Shown piece by piece: positions 28,308-36,997 of a stretch of 64,000 nucleotides of DNA; positions within the stretch are counted from its first letter, which is position 1; each line of letters opens with the position of its first letter. This stretch comes from CAWHPS01 sp963831235 (GTDB lineage: Bacteria; Fibrobacterota; OXYB2-FULL-49-7; JAEUSG01). The notes below the pieces were generated by a model. The model worked only from the letters and a program-made list of their open reading frames with translations. It was not told where the DNA came from and searched no databases. The position numbers and the translations under genes were made by a program. The DNA is taken from the NCBI GenBank assembly GCA_963831235.1, contig CAWHPS010000043.1, positions 175,982 to 239,981 of the forward strand, in the 5' to 3' direction.

Positions 28308-28631
28308 AGATGATTTGGATCATCGGGCCTGCCGGATAAACAGAGGCACCTCACTATTTCCAAAAGCGCGATGCAGGTGGACCCCTGCACCTTCAATTGT
28401 AAGCTTGCTCTTTATGACTTTCCTGATTTTCCTATTACTTGTCATTATTAATGTCTCAATCTCTTTGTCCTGATTAAAAGTTTAACAACTTCATTCTTAT
28501 ATCACATAATTTTAGCAATAAAAGTGCCGCGTTTCAATTGCTGAACATTTTTGCGGTTAAGTTTGTTTGAGAACTTACTTTTAAAATCAAAACTTGAGTG
28601 GTAAAAAGATGGTTTAGCAAACACTTATTTT
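28308..28631. other. Non-coding gap
   Basis: This 324-base stretch lies between the permease remnant and the convergent Fic gene. I see no plausible gene or strong hairpin. A short GC-rich part near 28320-28400 may be older decayed coding sequence. Confidence 0.4.
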
Positions 28632-29714
28632 TCAGCCCGTTCTTTTCCATTGTGCATCCCTGCCCAACCCCATACACTTTATTTTTCCATCGTATGCAAG
28701 ACCTTTCATCACGCGCCGTATCAAGTCAATGCTCACACCAGGACAACGAACGGATATATCCGTGATCCGAAATGGACTGTCGATCTCCTGTATTGCATTT
28801 AAAATACGTTCCGTTTTCTCTCCACGATGTAATTTTAATCGACTTAGCCGGTCTTCAAATTCTTTATAGGCTGATTTCAGAATAAATAGGAGATAGTTTG
28901 TATAAGGGATATAATCATTTTTTCCTTCATGCCAAAGTTTGGAACTTAATTTCAGGGTCTCATAATACCGTTCTTTGTTCTGTTCAATAAGGCGTTCAAG
29001 ACTGATAAACCGTCCGACCTGGTAAGTCAGATGATAGCATTGAAGCAACAATAAAAGTCTTGAAACTCTTCCATTGCCATCACGGAATGGATGTATGCAG
29101 AGGAAATCGAGATTGAATGCAGCCATTAAAACAAGGGGATGAATTGGTGCTTGTTTAACGCATTCACCCCAAGATTTAAAAAGTTCAACCATTGAACAAG
29201 CGGTTTTAACTGCAGAGACAGTCTTGAATCGTACATGGAAACGCCCATCCGGATAGCGCTCGATGATATCACTGTCTTTATTTTTATACTTTCCCGCATC
29301 CCAAATGTCGCCACGAATGAGCCGGTGCAGTTCAAGAACTGTTTGTTCTGATAATGGGAGCGATGGTCCTTTGGCATGAATAAGGTTTAGGGCTTTCCGG
29401 TAACCCCGGATCTCTTCTTCATTTCTGTCTTGTAGATGAGATTTTCCAAAGATAATTGTACCAATACGTTTTTTATCGACCTCAACGCCTTCGATACGAT
29501 TGGAGGAAACTGCGCTTTCTATGATGGCATGCTCTCTGAGGGATTTGAGCTGCTGGGGAATCTGATTTGTATAAAGCGTCTGGCGACCCATCGCTTCGCT
29601 GATGTCGGAAAGATACCAGGCCGTGCCCATTGGAAGAGAATCCGGAGGATGAGCAAGAAAACGGGAAAGTGTAAGCATATTATGAAAATAATACCAGAAA
29701 AACCTAAAAGTCAA
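28632..29714 (-). CDS. Fic-family protein with N-terminal inhibitory motif (class II)
   Basis: A 360-residue Fic/DOC-type protein. The catalytic motif is complete ('HPFRDGNGRVSR', H208), which predicts transfer of AMP or a related nucleotide group onto a protein. The inhibitory helix motif is upstream in the same chain ('SSNRIEG', residues 70-76), with the Glu that blocks the nucleotide site, so the enzyme is self-inhibited until triggered. A winged-helix-like C-terminus is likely ('FRITDISVRCPGVSIDLIRR'). The ATG for 'MLTLSRFLAHPPD' (29678) may be the true start. It stands alone, and its target is unknown. Confidence 0.88.
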   Translation of the reverse strand: MTFRFFWYYFHNMLTLSRFLAHPPDSLPMGTAWYLSDISEAMGRQTLYTNQIPQQLKSLREHAIIESAVSSNRIEGVEVDKKRIGTIIFGKSHLQDRNEEEIRGYRKALNLIHAKGPSLPLSEQTVLELHRLIRGDIWDAGKYKNKDSDIIERYPDGRFHVRFKTVSAVKTACSMVELFKSWGECVKQAPIHPLVLMAAFNLDFLCIHPFRDGNGRVSRLLLLLQCYHLTYQVGRFISLERLIEQNKERYYETLKLSSKLWHEGKNDYIPYTNYLLFILKSAYKEFEDRLSRLKLHRGEKTERILNAIQEIDSPFRITDISVRCPGVSIDLIRRVMKGLAYDGKIKCMGLGRDAQWKRTG

Positions 29715-29832
29715 AGATATTACCTATTTAATTACCTATATAACTAGGTATTAAATATCTGGGAGCATTTCCTATAAGTTACAATGCTTTGCAGGATTAA
29801 ACTTGTGTTGGGTGCTTTTATGTTTTAAGCCC

Positions 29833-30144
29833 TTAATTTATAAAAACACTGACTGCAATTCCAACACCAGGGTGCCTTCGGTTGTACAGATAATACCCGT
29901 CATGGGAATAGTCCACATAGACATCATCGCTTTCATACCAATCATCTGACCAGGATTCAGGCCACGGATCAACAAGTCCGAACCAAAACCCATTATAATA
30001 AAAACGAGGATACCCGTTATAGTTTTCAATAGAAAGATCATGGATATGAAACCAGTGGTTCCTTCCAAAGTATCCATGGAAACGATCATCAGGAATGCGG
30101 TAGCCATTATAACCACCCCGTTGCTGCCAATTGCTAGGTTGGTT
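29833..30144 (-). pseudogene. Start-less remnant of a small YGF/W-rich secreted protein
   Basis: The reading frame below a TAA at 30145-30147 encodes 'NGYRIPDDRFHGYFGRNHWF', then 'NGYPRFYYNGFWFGLVDPWP', 'DDVYVDYSHDGYYLYN' and 'PGVGIAVSVFIN' with stop at 29833. This is a recognisable conserved family of short secreted proteins (RIPDDRF...GRxHxF...GYPRFxYxGFWFGxVDPWP). No start codon exists in the frame and no signal peptide is attached. The 5' end has therefore been lost or frameshifted; the overlapping longer frame is an artefact. Confidence 0.6.
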
Positions 30145-30211
30145 TTAATTTCTGAAATAATCAGACTCACTGGTCATAACATATTGATCCACTGCCTGTA
30201 ATTTTTAAGCT

Positions 30212-30415
30212 TTACAATCTGTGCATATTTCCTATTCGCATGTCTGCCATTGAATCGAATATGCCGAATACTCGTAGCAACCATAATATTACAATAATTA
30301 CCACAACTACATTTAGAATCGTCTTTATTTTACTGTCCATTGGTATGTACTTATTGACAAGCCACAATAAGACCCCCGCGACAATCAGTGTTATTATCAA
30401 TTGCAGAACTGGCAT
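30212..30415 (-). CDS. Thivi_2564-family small membrane protein
   Basis: A 67-residue protein with two hydrophobic helices joined by a short polar turn: 'LIITLIVAGVLLWLVNKYIP' and 'TILNVVVVIIVILWLL'. The 'IPMDxKIKxILNxVVVIxVILWLLxVFG' pattern matches the Thivi_2564 family of small inner-membrane proteins of unknown function. The ribosome site AGGAA precedes the ATG. It sits in a group of small membrane and stress-type proteins (30693-31744). Confidence 0.8.
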   Translation of the reverse strand: MPVLQLIITLIVAGVLLWLVNKYIPMDSKIKTILNVVVVIIVILWLLRVFGIFDSMADMRIGNMHRL

Positions 30416-30692
30416 AATATATTCCTTTCCTATTTGTTAATTCCCAACCATTGTTAATTACCCAAGCAACAATGCTGCCAGATATTTTTTAAGAAAAAAA
30501 ACCTTTAAAAGGCTGCTATTTACATTTTTGCAAAAACAAATAATGCTAATGATGAAACTGATAACACTAAGTCTTAATTTATTGGAAAAAGAAGAAAGCA
30601 ATACTGGCCGCATCTTTGCTTAATCTCATATAAAAGGATGGAAAACTTTTATTTGCAAAATTTAACGAATGATTTTGAAAGGAGCGACTATT

Positions 30693-30941
30693 ATGAGTGA
30701 AAGAACAGCTGAAAAGGAATTCGATGTCCTAAAGGGAGATTTAATGAACCTGTTTGAGGCAGTTGCCAATTCTTTTAAAAAGAAATTGGAAAAAACCAAG
30801 GAACACGGGGAAGAAGCTGCAGATAATTTAAAGGAAAATATCGAGATGCATCCCGGGGTGACAGCATTAATCGGTGGTTCCGTAATGTTTGGGCTTGGCG
30901 TTCTGGCTGCAAAGTTATGGTATGGAAACAGCAAACGATGA
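30693..30941 (+). CDS. YqjD/ElaB-like (DUF883-type) membrane-tail protein
   Basis: An 82-residue protein. ATG 30693 follows 'GAAAGGAG' with an eight-base spacer, so I use it and not the upstream in-frame ATG. A charged amphipathic helix ('LKGDLMNLFEAVANSFKKKL', 'HGEEAADNLKENIEMHPGVT') leads to a C-terminal membrane segment ('ALIGGSVMFGLGVLAAKLWY'). That layout matches DUF883/YqjD proteins, which sit in the inner membrane and are linked to stationary phase and ribosome association in Escherichia coli. It overlaps the next gene as ATGA. Confidence 0.75.
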   Translation: MSERTAEKEFDVLKGDLMNLFEAVANSFKKKLEKTKEHGEEAADNLKENIEMHPGVTALIGGSVMFGLGVLAAKLWYGNSKR

Positions 30942-31237
30942 AGCTAATAACCATACTAATAGATATATTGCTTGGGTGCCAGGCTATGCTAGCCTCTGGA
31001 AAGGATAAATTAAAGCATGCTTTAATGGGCATTGTGTGGGTACTGGCAAGCATTGCGATTGTTTCTGTGCTTTTACTTGCAGCAGCCGGCTTTTTCCTTT
31101 TCGGATTATACCATTACCTGATTCTTCACATGCCATTGCCTGTTGCCACACTTTTGGTATCAGTCACAGCATTATTATTGGCAGGAATCGTAACAGGATT
31201 ATTAAAATGGCAGGCTGAAAAAAGAACCCGTCATTAA
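30938..31237 (+). CDS. Phage-holin-superfamily/YqjE-like membrane protein
   Basis: A 99-residue protein starting at ATG 30938, which overlaps the previous stop. A short N-terminal amphipathic part ('LIDILLGCQAMLASGKDKLK') is followed by two long membrane helices ('IVWVLASIAIVSVLLLAAAG', 'VATLLVSVTALLLAGIVTGL') and a charged tail ('KWQAEKRTRH'). This is the layout of YqjE/holin-III-type proteins that commonly accompany DUF883 proteins. Function unknown; probably an envelope stress component with its neighbour. Confidence 0.7.
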   Translation: MKLITILIDILLGCQAMLASGKDKLKHALMGIVWVLASIAIVSVLLLAAAGFFLFGLYHYLILHMPLPVATLLVSVTALLLAGIVTGLLKWQAEKRTRH

Positions 31238-31297
31238 TTTGGCAAGGTTTGACAAAATAAAGATACCCTTAACAAAGCCTGCAAGAAAGGTGGCAAT

Positions 31298-31744
31298 ATG
31301 AAATCTGGCGTTGGCTTATGGATCGATCACTCAAAAGCAGTTATTGTAACCATTTCGGAGGATGGAGGAAATATTGAGCAAATAGTATCCCATGCGGAAA
31401 AGCAGTTGGGACGATTCAATGGAATACGTTCACTGGAACCTTTTGAGACCCGGCTTGTTGAGGCTGACGACAGGCAACAAAGGATATATACAAATCAATT
31501 AAATATTTTCTACGAGAAGGTTTTATCTTGTCTGGATAACTCGGAATCAGTATTGTTATTCGGACCAGGTGAAGCAAAAATTGAGCTTAAAAAGCTCATG
31601 GATAAAAACCATAATCAGAAACAGGTCGTTGTTATCGAAACCGTCGACAAAATGACAGATCCTCAAATTGAAGCAAAAGTGCATAAATACTTTGACCATA
31701 CAAGCCACAAAAGACGCTTACCAGCCTCGGCTTTGGTAAATTAA
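31298..31744 (+). CDS. Conserved hypothetical protein (eRF1-domain-3-like)
   Basis: A 148-residue soluble protein starting after 'AGAAAGGTGGCAAT'. It reads 'GLWIDHSKAVIVTISEDGGN', 'ADDRQQRIYTNQLNIFYEKV', 'SVLLFGPGEAKIELKKLMDK' and 'VIETVDKMTDPQIEAKVHKY'. The pattern is that of a widespread hypothetical family which resembles the third domain of release factor eRF1/Pelota in secondary structure. Function is not known. It usually lies near small stress or membrane proteins, as here. Confidence 0.65.
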   Translation: MKSGVGLWIDHSKAVIVTISEDGGNIEQIVSHAEKQLGRFNGIRSLEPFETRLVEADDRQQRIYTNQLNIFYEKVLSCLDNSESVLLFGPGEAKIELKKLMDKNHNQKQVVVIETVDKMTDPQIEAKVHKYFDHTSHKRRLPASALVN

Positions 31745-31786
31745 ATAACTACTCCAATTGATTAATCCGATAACGGATAGCGGTGT

Positions 31787-31829
31787 AGCAGTAGTAGCGG
31801 CGTAGCATTGCTACGCCGCTACTACTGCT
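31787..31829. terminator. Perfect 21-bp hairpin between convergent genes
   Basis: The arm 'AGCAGTAGTAGCGGCGTAGC' plus A (31787-31807) and its exact complement (31809-31829) are separated by a single T. It lies between the hypothetical gene (ends 31744) and the histidine kinase gene, whose stop codon at 31828 it overlaps. There is no U tract, so it may be a repeat rather than a classical terminator. Confidence 0.5.
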
Positions 31830-34017
31830 ATGCCGCTACACCTATACAAAAAAAGATTGTCGCACCCTTGTCTTTTTCACCCTCGGCCCAGATGGTTCCA
31901 TTATGCTTTTCAACAATCCTTTTTGCAATTGCAAGACCAATGCCTGACCCTTTGTACTCTGTTAAATCATGAAGGCGCTGGAAAGGCTTGAATAATCTGC
32001 CCTTTTCCGCCATATCAAACCCCGCACCATTATCCCGGATAAAATAGCAGTGTTGCCCCTCTTTGTCCAATTCCCCAAATTCAATTATTGATCTCTTTCG
32101 TTGGGATGAAAACTTCCACGCATTGCGAATAAGGTTTTCCAAAAAGATTCGCAGGAGCCCCGGGTCCCCATCAACCGTAAGTCCGGGCTTGACCTTGACT
32201 TCAACCTCACGGTTCGGGTTACTGGTTTTTAATTCTGTAAGAAAGTTTTGGACAATCAAACTTAAATCAACCCTCTCCGATTTTATTTCCTTGCGTGATA
32301 TGCCGGACAATGTCAGGAGATCAGAAATTACCTGGGCCATTCGGCCGGCGCCAAGAATGATGTAATCAAGGGCTGACCTGGTGTCTTTTCCAATTTCAGA
32401 TCCGAGTTCCATTGAGAGCACTTCAATGTTGGTTGTTATGGCATTTAATGGATTACGTAAATCATGCGATACTGAATAAGAAAAAGCCTCAAGGTCCTTA
32501 TTCGCAAGAAACAAATCTGCTGCGCGTTGCTCAAGAGAACGGTTTAATTCCTTGAGTGACTCTTCAGCACGTTTACGATAAGTGATGTCATCAAAAATGG
32601 CAGTGAAATAACCCTTTGCCGTACTGTAAACAGATACCAATAAAAACAGGCCCAGAGGTTTGAAGTTAATTTCAAACCTTTCAGTCTTGCCTGTTGACGC
32701 GACCCTTCCATAGATTTTAAGAAGCTCCGGGTTCGATTCTCCTATTTCAGGAATTACTTCAGTCACCCGCTTTCCAACCACATTTTTAAGTCCTGTCAAC
32801 CTTTCAAACGAATTGTTGACTTCAAGATAAATAAAATCAACCGGAACATTTTTATTATCATACACCATCTTGCAATGCGCGAACCCATCCAGCATGTTTT
32901 CGAAAAGCAATTGAAAGCGTTTTTCAACCTCTTTATGGGCCTCTTCTGCATACTTTTGTGAGGCAATCCTCCAGGCCGGATCCATGAGCAGTGTAAGCTG
33001 ATTAACATCGCTTAAGGTATAGTCTGTTTGCTTATTGGCAACACCCACGACACCTACTATATGCCCTTCCATAAAAATCGGGACCGTAAGAAATTTATGG
33101 ATAGGGGAATGACCTTCCGGATAACCCTTTTTAAGCGGGTTCGGCGCATGGAAATCATTGATGATTATTGGCTTTGCCTGCCTCACAGCCTCGCCCCAGA
33201 TGCCGGTTTTATCGAGCATATAAACCGTCTGCTGCTCCTGAATTATACACTCCTTCATGACTTCCCTGGACCAGGTGTTAAGAGTGAACTCCTTTGATGT
33301 TTCATCGTAACGGTAGATATACCCGATTTTACTTGAGGTAAGTGCTATGGCTTCGCTCAAGGCAAAGTCAAGCAGTTCGTGGACGGATGTGGCTTTATGA
33401 TTGGATAATCTCAACAGGCTTTCAAGCCTTTTGTCTGTAAGCCGTATTTCCTCTTCTGCCTGTTTTCGAACCGAAATATTGCTTATAGTAATACGAGAAA
33501 CCGGCTCGTTATTATCTCCATGCGCAACAACGGACTGGATAATAACCCAGAAAGGAATGCCGCTTTTCTGCATTTTCAGTTCGAAGGTCTGGGGTTTGCT
33601 TGATTCAAAAAGAGCCTTGCGATGCAGATAATAAATGTCCTGATCTTCGCGGACAATAAAATTGGACAAAGGCTGGTTTACAAGAAAACCCCTGTCAATC
33701 CCAAGCATCTCAGCGACTGTAAGATTAGCTTCCAGAATCAGGCCCTTGGCGTTGACTGTTAAATAACCAATCGGTGCCATATCGTAAAGGTCAAAATACC
33801 TGGTTCGTGATGCCTCAAGCTCCAATTGAACCCTGCGAAGCTCCTCATTTTGCATTTCAAGTTCGATCTGGTGCACTTGTAATTCATGCAATTGCTGTTT
33901 GACTTCGCCCTCTGTTCCGGCTTTCACACCCCCTGGCTGTTTTTGCAGCCGCTCCTCAGCCTTTTTTCGCAGATCGCTTATGATATTTTCTTTCCGGGGT
34001 TCTTTATTCATGGGCAT
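31828..34017 (-). CDS. PAS-GAF-PAS histidine kinase (soluble)
   Basis: A 729-residue hybrid-free sensor kinase with no membrane segment. An N-terminal coiled coil ('HELQVHQIELEMQNEELRRV') leads to a PAS domain ('YFDLYDMAPIGYLTVNAKGL'), a GAF domain (from 'VHELLDFALSEAIALTSSKI', with 'KFLTVPIFMEGHIVGVVGVA') and a second PAS domain ('FQLLFENMLDGFAHCKMVYD'). The kinase core follows: H-box 'YSVSHDLRNPLNAITTN', N-box 'LIRNAWKFSS', 'RDNGAGFDMAEKG' and 'GSGIGLAIAKRIVEKHNG'. It begins six bases after the CheB-CheR fusion gene and is probably co-expressed and functionally linked with it. No receiver domain is attached. Confidence 0.9.
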   Translation of the reverse strand: MPMNKEPRKENIISDLRKKAEERLQKQPGGVKAGTEGEVKQQLHELQVHQIELEMQNEELRRVQLELEASRTRYFDLYDMAPIGYLTVNAKGLILEANLTVAEMLGIDRGFLVNQPLSNFIVREDQDIYYLHRKALFESSKPQTFELKMQKSGIPFWVIIQSVVAHGDNNEPVSRITISNISVRKQAEEEIRLTDKRLESLLRLSNHKATSVHELLDFALSEAIALTSSKIGYIYRYDETSKEFTLNTWSREVMKECIIQEQQTVYMLDKTGIWGEAVRQAKPIIINDFHAPNPLKKGYPEGHSPIHKFLTVPIFMEGHIVGVVGVANKQTDYTLSDVNQLTLLMDPAWRIASQKYAEEAHKEVEKRFQLLFENMLDGFAHCKMVYDNKNVPVDFIYLEVNNSFERLTGLKNVVGKRVTEVIPEIGESNPELLKIYGRVASTGKTERFEINFKPLGLFLLVSVYSTAKGYFTAIFDDITYRKRAEESLKELNRSLEQRAADLFLANKDLEAFSYSVSHDLRNPLNAITTNIEVLSMELGSEIGKDTRSALDYIILGAGRMAQVISDLLTLSGISRKEIKSERVDLSLIVQNFLTELKTSNPNREVEVKVKPGLTVDGDPGLLRIFLENLIRNAWKFSSQRKRSIIEFGELDKEGQHCYFIRDNGAGFDMAEKGRLFKPFQRLHDLTEYKGSGIGLAIAKRIVEKHNGTIWAEGEKDKGATIFFCIGVAA

Positions 34018-34023
34018 TCTGCT

Positions 34024-36633
34024 TTAAGTTTTAAGTGCTTCAGATTGGGTTGATGTGATTTTATCCGATTCACCCGAATTTTTTATAGGAGTCTTTTCAA
34101 CAAATGTGATTACCGCACCTTCAATCACATTCTCGATGGTTCGGTAAGGCTGAATACGCATCTGGTAAAAATGGCCTTCTTTATTCTTTACTTCAGTTTC
34201 TTTGGGAACAAGTGTGTCAAGAACCGCCCTTACATCAGGAATGAGCCTGTCATAATCAACCAACCGTGAAACAATATCGCTTATGGGCCGCCCTATGTCC
34301 GAATGTATCAGGCTTATGATTTGGGTGGTTGCCGGCGTAAAACGCTGTATGCGAAGATTGTGATCGACAAACAGCGTGCCTATGTTGGTGCCTGCCATCA
34401 GGTTATTCATGTCATTGTTGGAGCGCGACAATTCCTCGATTTTTTTCTGCAATTCCGTATTGACTGTTATGAGCTCCTCGTTTACTGATTGCAATTCTTC
34501 CTTTGACGTTTCCATTTCCTCATTTGTTGACTGGAGCTCCTCGTTTGATGATTGCAATTCCTCGTTGGTTGATTTAAGCTCCTCGTTGGCTGTTTCAAGC
34601 TCCTCTATTACGGCCTGCAGATATTCCCCTTTGGCCTTAAGCTCCTGTTCAAGCACAATAAAACGCTGATCGTTTTCGCTTCCCGCATCTTTTACCTTGT
34701 CCGTTAATAGTGGTGATTCAATAAGCGCGGATGGTTCAAAGATTATAAGAATAAGGCCCCGCACCTCTTCTGGATTCATAAGAGGTACAACAATCAGATT
34801 TACCTGAATTGATTTATCATCAGTCTGGACGCTTACGCCTTCATGACGCACCAATTCCTGTTTGGAAATTGCAGTACGCACAAGCGCGGCCAATTCCATG
34901 CGCAGACCTCCACGCGCCATTTTCAGAAGGTTTACACTTACCTCACCGGTTGCCGGCTCAAGGTATCGGCCCACACGGCCATGTATGTACAGTACGTCAA
35001 ACTCGGCATTTATCAGCACACTTGCCGGTACATAGCTTTCTAGGAGCGATTGTTCCGCAAGGTTTCGCAAGGTCCGAGGCGGTACATGCATACCTATTGA
35101 AGAGGCTTTTTGACCTGGAACTCCTGAGTCACGAGGAGACAAAAAGGCAATCGCCGCGCTGCGTGGTGCTATCACACTTTTGCGTTTGTATATCTTCCAT
35201 TTTTTGTCAACACCAGCGAACAGGCTGGTAAATTCTCCTGTTGATTCCGAATTTCCGAGGAAAAGATGCGCTTCGGGATTCATTGCATAATGAAAAAGAG
35301 GCATAATCCTTTTCTGCGCCTCGCTGTCAAGATATATAAGGAGATTTCTGCAGCTTAAAAGGTCGATTTTGGAAAAGGGCGGATCTTTTAACACGTCCTG
35401 TTTTGCGAATACCACCATATCGCGGACGCTTTTATTTACACGATAAGTAGTAACATCGTGGCTGAAAAACCGCTCCAGCCTCTCAGGGGTCACATCCGCT
35501 GCAATACTATCAGGATAAATTCCTGTACGCGCCTTTTCTATGGCCTCGGCATCAATATCAGTCGCGAAAATCTGGACCATGCAGTTCTTTTTAAGAATGT
35601 CCTGTGTTTCAAGGATGAGAATTGCAATGGAATAAGCCTCTTCACCGGTGGAGCAGCCTGGTACCCAGACACGTACATTCGAACCAGCGGGTTTGTCGAA
35701 AAGGCGGGGTATGACGTTATCTTTTAGGGAATCAAAGGCAAGTGGGTCTCGGAAGAAGTTGGTAACCCCGATCAAAAGCTCACGGAAAAGCGTGTCCACT
35801 TCAGTTTTGTTTTCCTGCAGATAATGTGCATAATCTTCAATGCGGGAGATTTGGGTGACCACCATGCGCCGTTCCACGCGTCTGTGAATTGTGTTTTTCT
35901 TATAAAGTGAAAAATCATGGCCTGTTTGGGTGCGCAAAAGCAGGAACACCTTTGACATTGCGTCGCTTATACCTGGCACCGGCGCCTGAACCGGCGAATC
36001 CTTAAGGCTGAAAACATGTTTTATATAGGCCATAAGCTGTTCCGGCATTTTCCCCGGAGGGAGGGTGTAGTCAACGAGTCCGGTGGCAATGGCACTTCGA
36101 GGCATTCCGTCATAAGCGGCTGATTCAGGGGACTGAACCATGCTCATGCCACCTTCACCCTTGATTGCCTTAAGGCCCAGAGTGCCATCCGTACCAGTGC
36201 CTGAAAGTATGATGCATACGGCCCGCTCATGCTGGTCTTCCGCAAGGGAGCGGAAGAAAAAGTCAATCGGCAAGCGCAGGCCCCGTGGGGACCCGGGTTC
36301 AAGAAGATGGAGCTTTCCATTCACGAATGCCATGTCGTGGCTTGGCGGTATGATGTAAACACAGTCAGGTTCAACATTCATGCTATCCTCTACAACCGAT
36401 ACCGGCATCACGGTATATTGCTTTACAAGATCAACAAGAATGCTTTTATGGTCAGGATCAAGGTGCTGTACTATCACAAACGCCATTCCAAACCTTTTAT
36501 CCTTGGGAAAGGCGGTAAAGAAAGCCTCAATTGCGGCGAGCCCTCCGGCTGATGCGCCTATTCCCACAATGGGGAATCCCTGGTCTGTTTGAGGGACAAT
36601 ATCTGTTGTAATTGATGTTTTTTGATCTTTCAT
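34024..36633 (-). CDS. CheB-CheR fusion with coiled coil and PAS domain
   Basis: I start at ATG 36633 ('MKDQKTSITT'), which follows 'AGGAAAAG'. Domains in order: a CheB methylesterase ('PIVGIGASAGGLAAIEAFF', catalytic Ser about residue 28; 'VIVQHLDPDHKS'; 'LSGTGTDGTLG'); a CheR methyltransferase ('TNFFRDPLAFDSLKDNVIPR', SAM site 'VPGCSTGEEAYSIAI', 'RNLLIYLDSEAQKRI'); a repetitive coiled coil made of 'ELxSxNEE' heptads; and a C-terminal PAS-like domain ('GTNIGTLFVDHNLRIQRFTP'). Such fusions pair with a histidine kinase, here the next gene, and form non-chemotactic sensory systems. No receiver domain precedes CheB. Confidence 0.92.
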   Translation of the reverse strand: MKDQKTSITTDIVPQTDQGFPIVGIGASAGGLAAIEAFFTAFPKDKRFGMAFVIVQHLDPDHKSILVDLVKQYTVMPVSVVEDSMNVEPDCVYIIPPSHDMAFVNGKLHLLEPGSPRGLRLPIDFFFRSLAEDQHERAVCIILSGTGTDGTLGLKAIKGEGGMSMVQSPESAAYDGMPRSAIATGLVDYTLPPGKMPEQLMAYIKHVFSLKDSPVQAPVPGISDAMSKVFLLLRTQTGHDFSLYKKNTIHRRVERRMVVTQISRIEDYAHYLQENKTEVDTLFRELLIGVTNFFRDPLAFDSLKDNVIPRLFDKPAGSNVRVWVPGCSTGEEAYSIAILILETQDILKKNCMVQIFATDIDAEAIEKARTGIYPDSIAADVTPERLERFFSHDVTTYRVNKSVRDMVVFAKQDVLKDPPFSKIDLLSCRNLLIYLDSEAQKRIMPLFHYAMNPEAHLFLGNSESTGEFTSLFAGVDKKWKIYKRKSVIAPRSAAIAFLSPRDSGVPGQKASSIGMHVPPRTLRNLAEQSLLESYVPASVLINAEFDVLYIHGRVGRYLEPATGEVSVNLLKMARGGLRMELAALVRTAISKQELVRHEGVSVQTDDKSIQVNLIVVPLMNPEEVRGLILIIFEPSALIESPLLTDKVKDAGSENDQRFIVLEQELKAKGEYLQAVIEELETANEELKSTNEELQSSNEELQSTNEEMETSKEELQSVNEELITVNTELQKKIEELSRSNNDMNNLMAGTNIGTLFVDHNLRIQRFTPATTQIISLIHSDIGRPISDIVSRLVDYDRLIPDVRAVLDTLVPKETEVKNKEGHFYQMRIQPYRTIENVIEGAVITFVEKTPIKNSGESDKITSTQSEALKT

Positions 36634-36839
36634 GTTTTTACTTTTCCTAAACTTTTGTGGGGCGTACAATCTGGAAGGGCGTCCTATTGGGACTTCAGTT
36701 GGCTTCGAATCAATCGGCGATTGTATTCGTATGTTTCCAATTCATTATAGAAGACTATAAGATACCTATCCTCTCTTTTTTTATCAAGACAATTCGAGAA
36801 AACCCATCCTTAAGCCACAATAAGCTTTAACTTATCAAT

Positions 36840-36997
36840 CCCGCCGCACGGAGGCGGCGGGACTGTTTTGTATTCATATTGTTAGTGCCCGAGCCAGAGA
36901 CGGCTTGGGATGTAGGTTTTGGGGCGGGGTCGTCTCTGACCCCGCCATCACATTTAAATGATCCCAAAGTTCAGTCCCGCCGCCTCCGTGCGGCGGG
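36840..36997 (+). repeat. Kissing-hairpin palindromic element, copy A
   Basis: Perfect 25-bp terminal arms lie at 36840-36864 and 36973-36997. Internal hairpin 1 is 36888-36909 (stem CCCGAGCC/GGCTTGGG, loop AGAGAC). Hairpin 2 is 36923-36946 (stem GGCGGGGTC/GACCCCGCC, loop GTCTCT). The loops are exact complements. AT-rich flanks ('TTAACTTATCAAT' and 'GCAATTAAGT') are shared with copy B and may belong to the element. Most of it is inside the PAP2 reading frame (minus strand). Confidence 0.9.

Noticed and set aside
29838..30170. A 110-codon minus-strand frame rich in Met, Ile and Gly
   Set aside because: It is a shadow of a conserved protein read in another frame over the same bases (29833-30144).
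32701..32760. A GGTTCGATTC string suggestive of a tRNA T-arm
   Set aside because: It lies within the histidine kinase coding sequence and no cloverleaf can be drawn around it.
34480..34620. Tandem-like DNA repeats inside the CheB-CheR gene
   Set aside because: They are explained by the repeated 'NEEL' heptads of the coiled coil common in this family.
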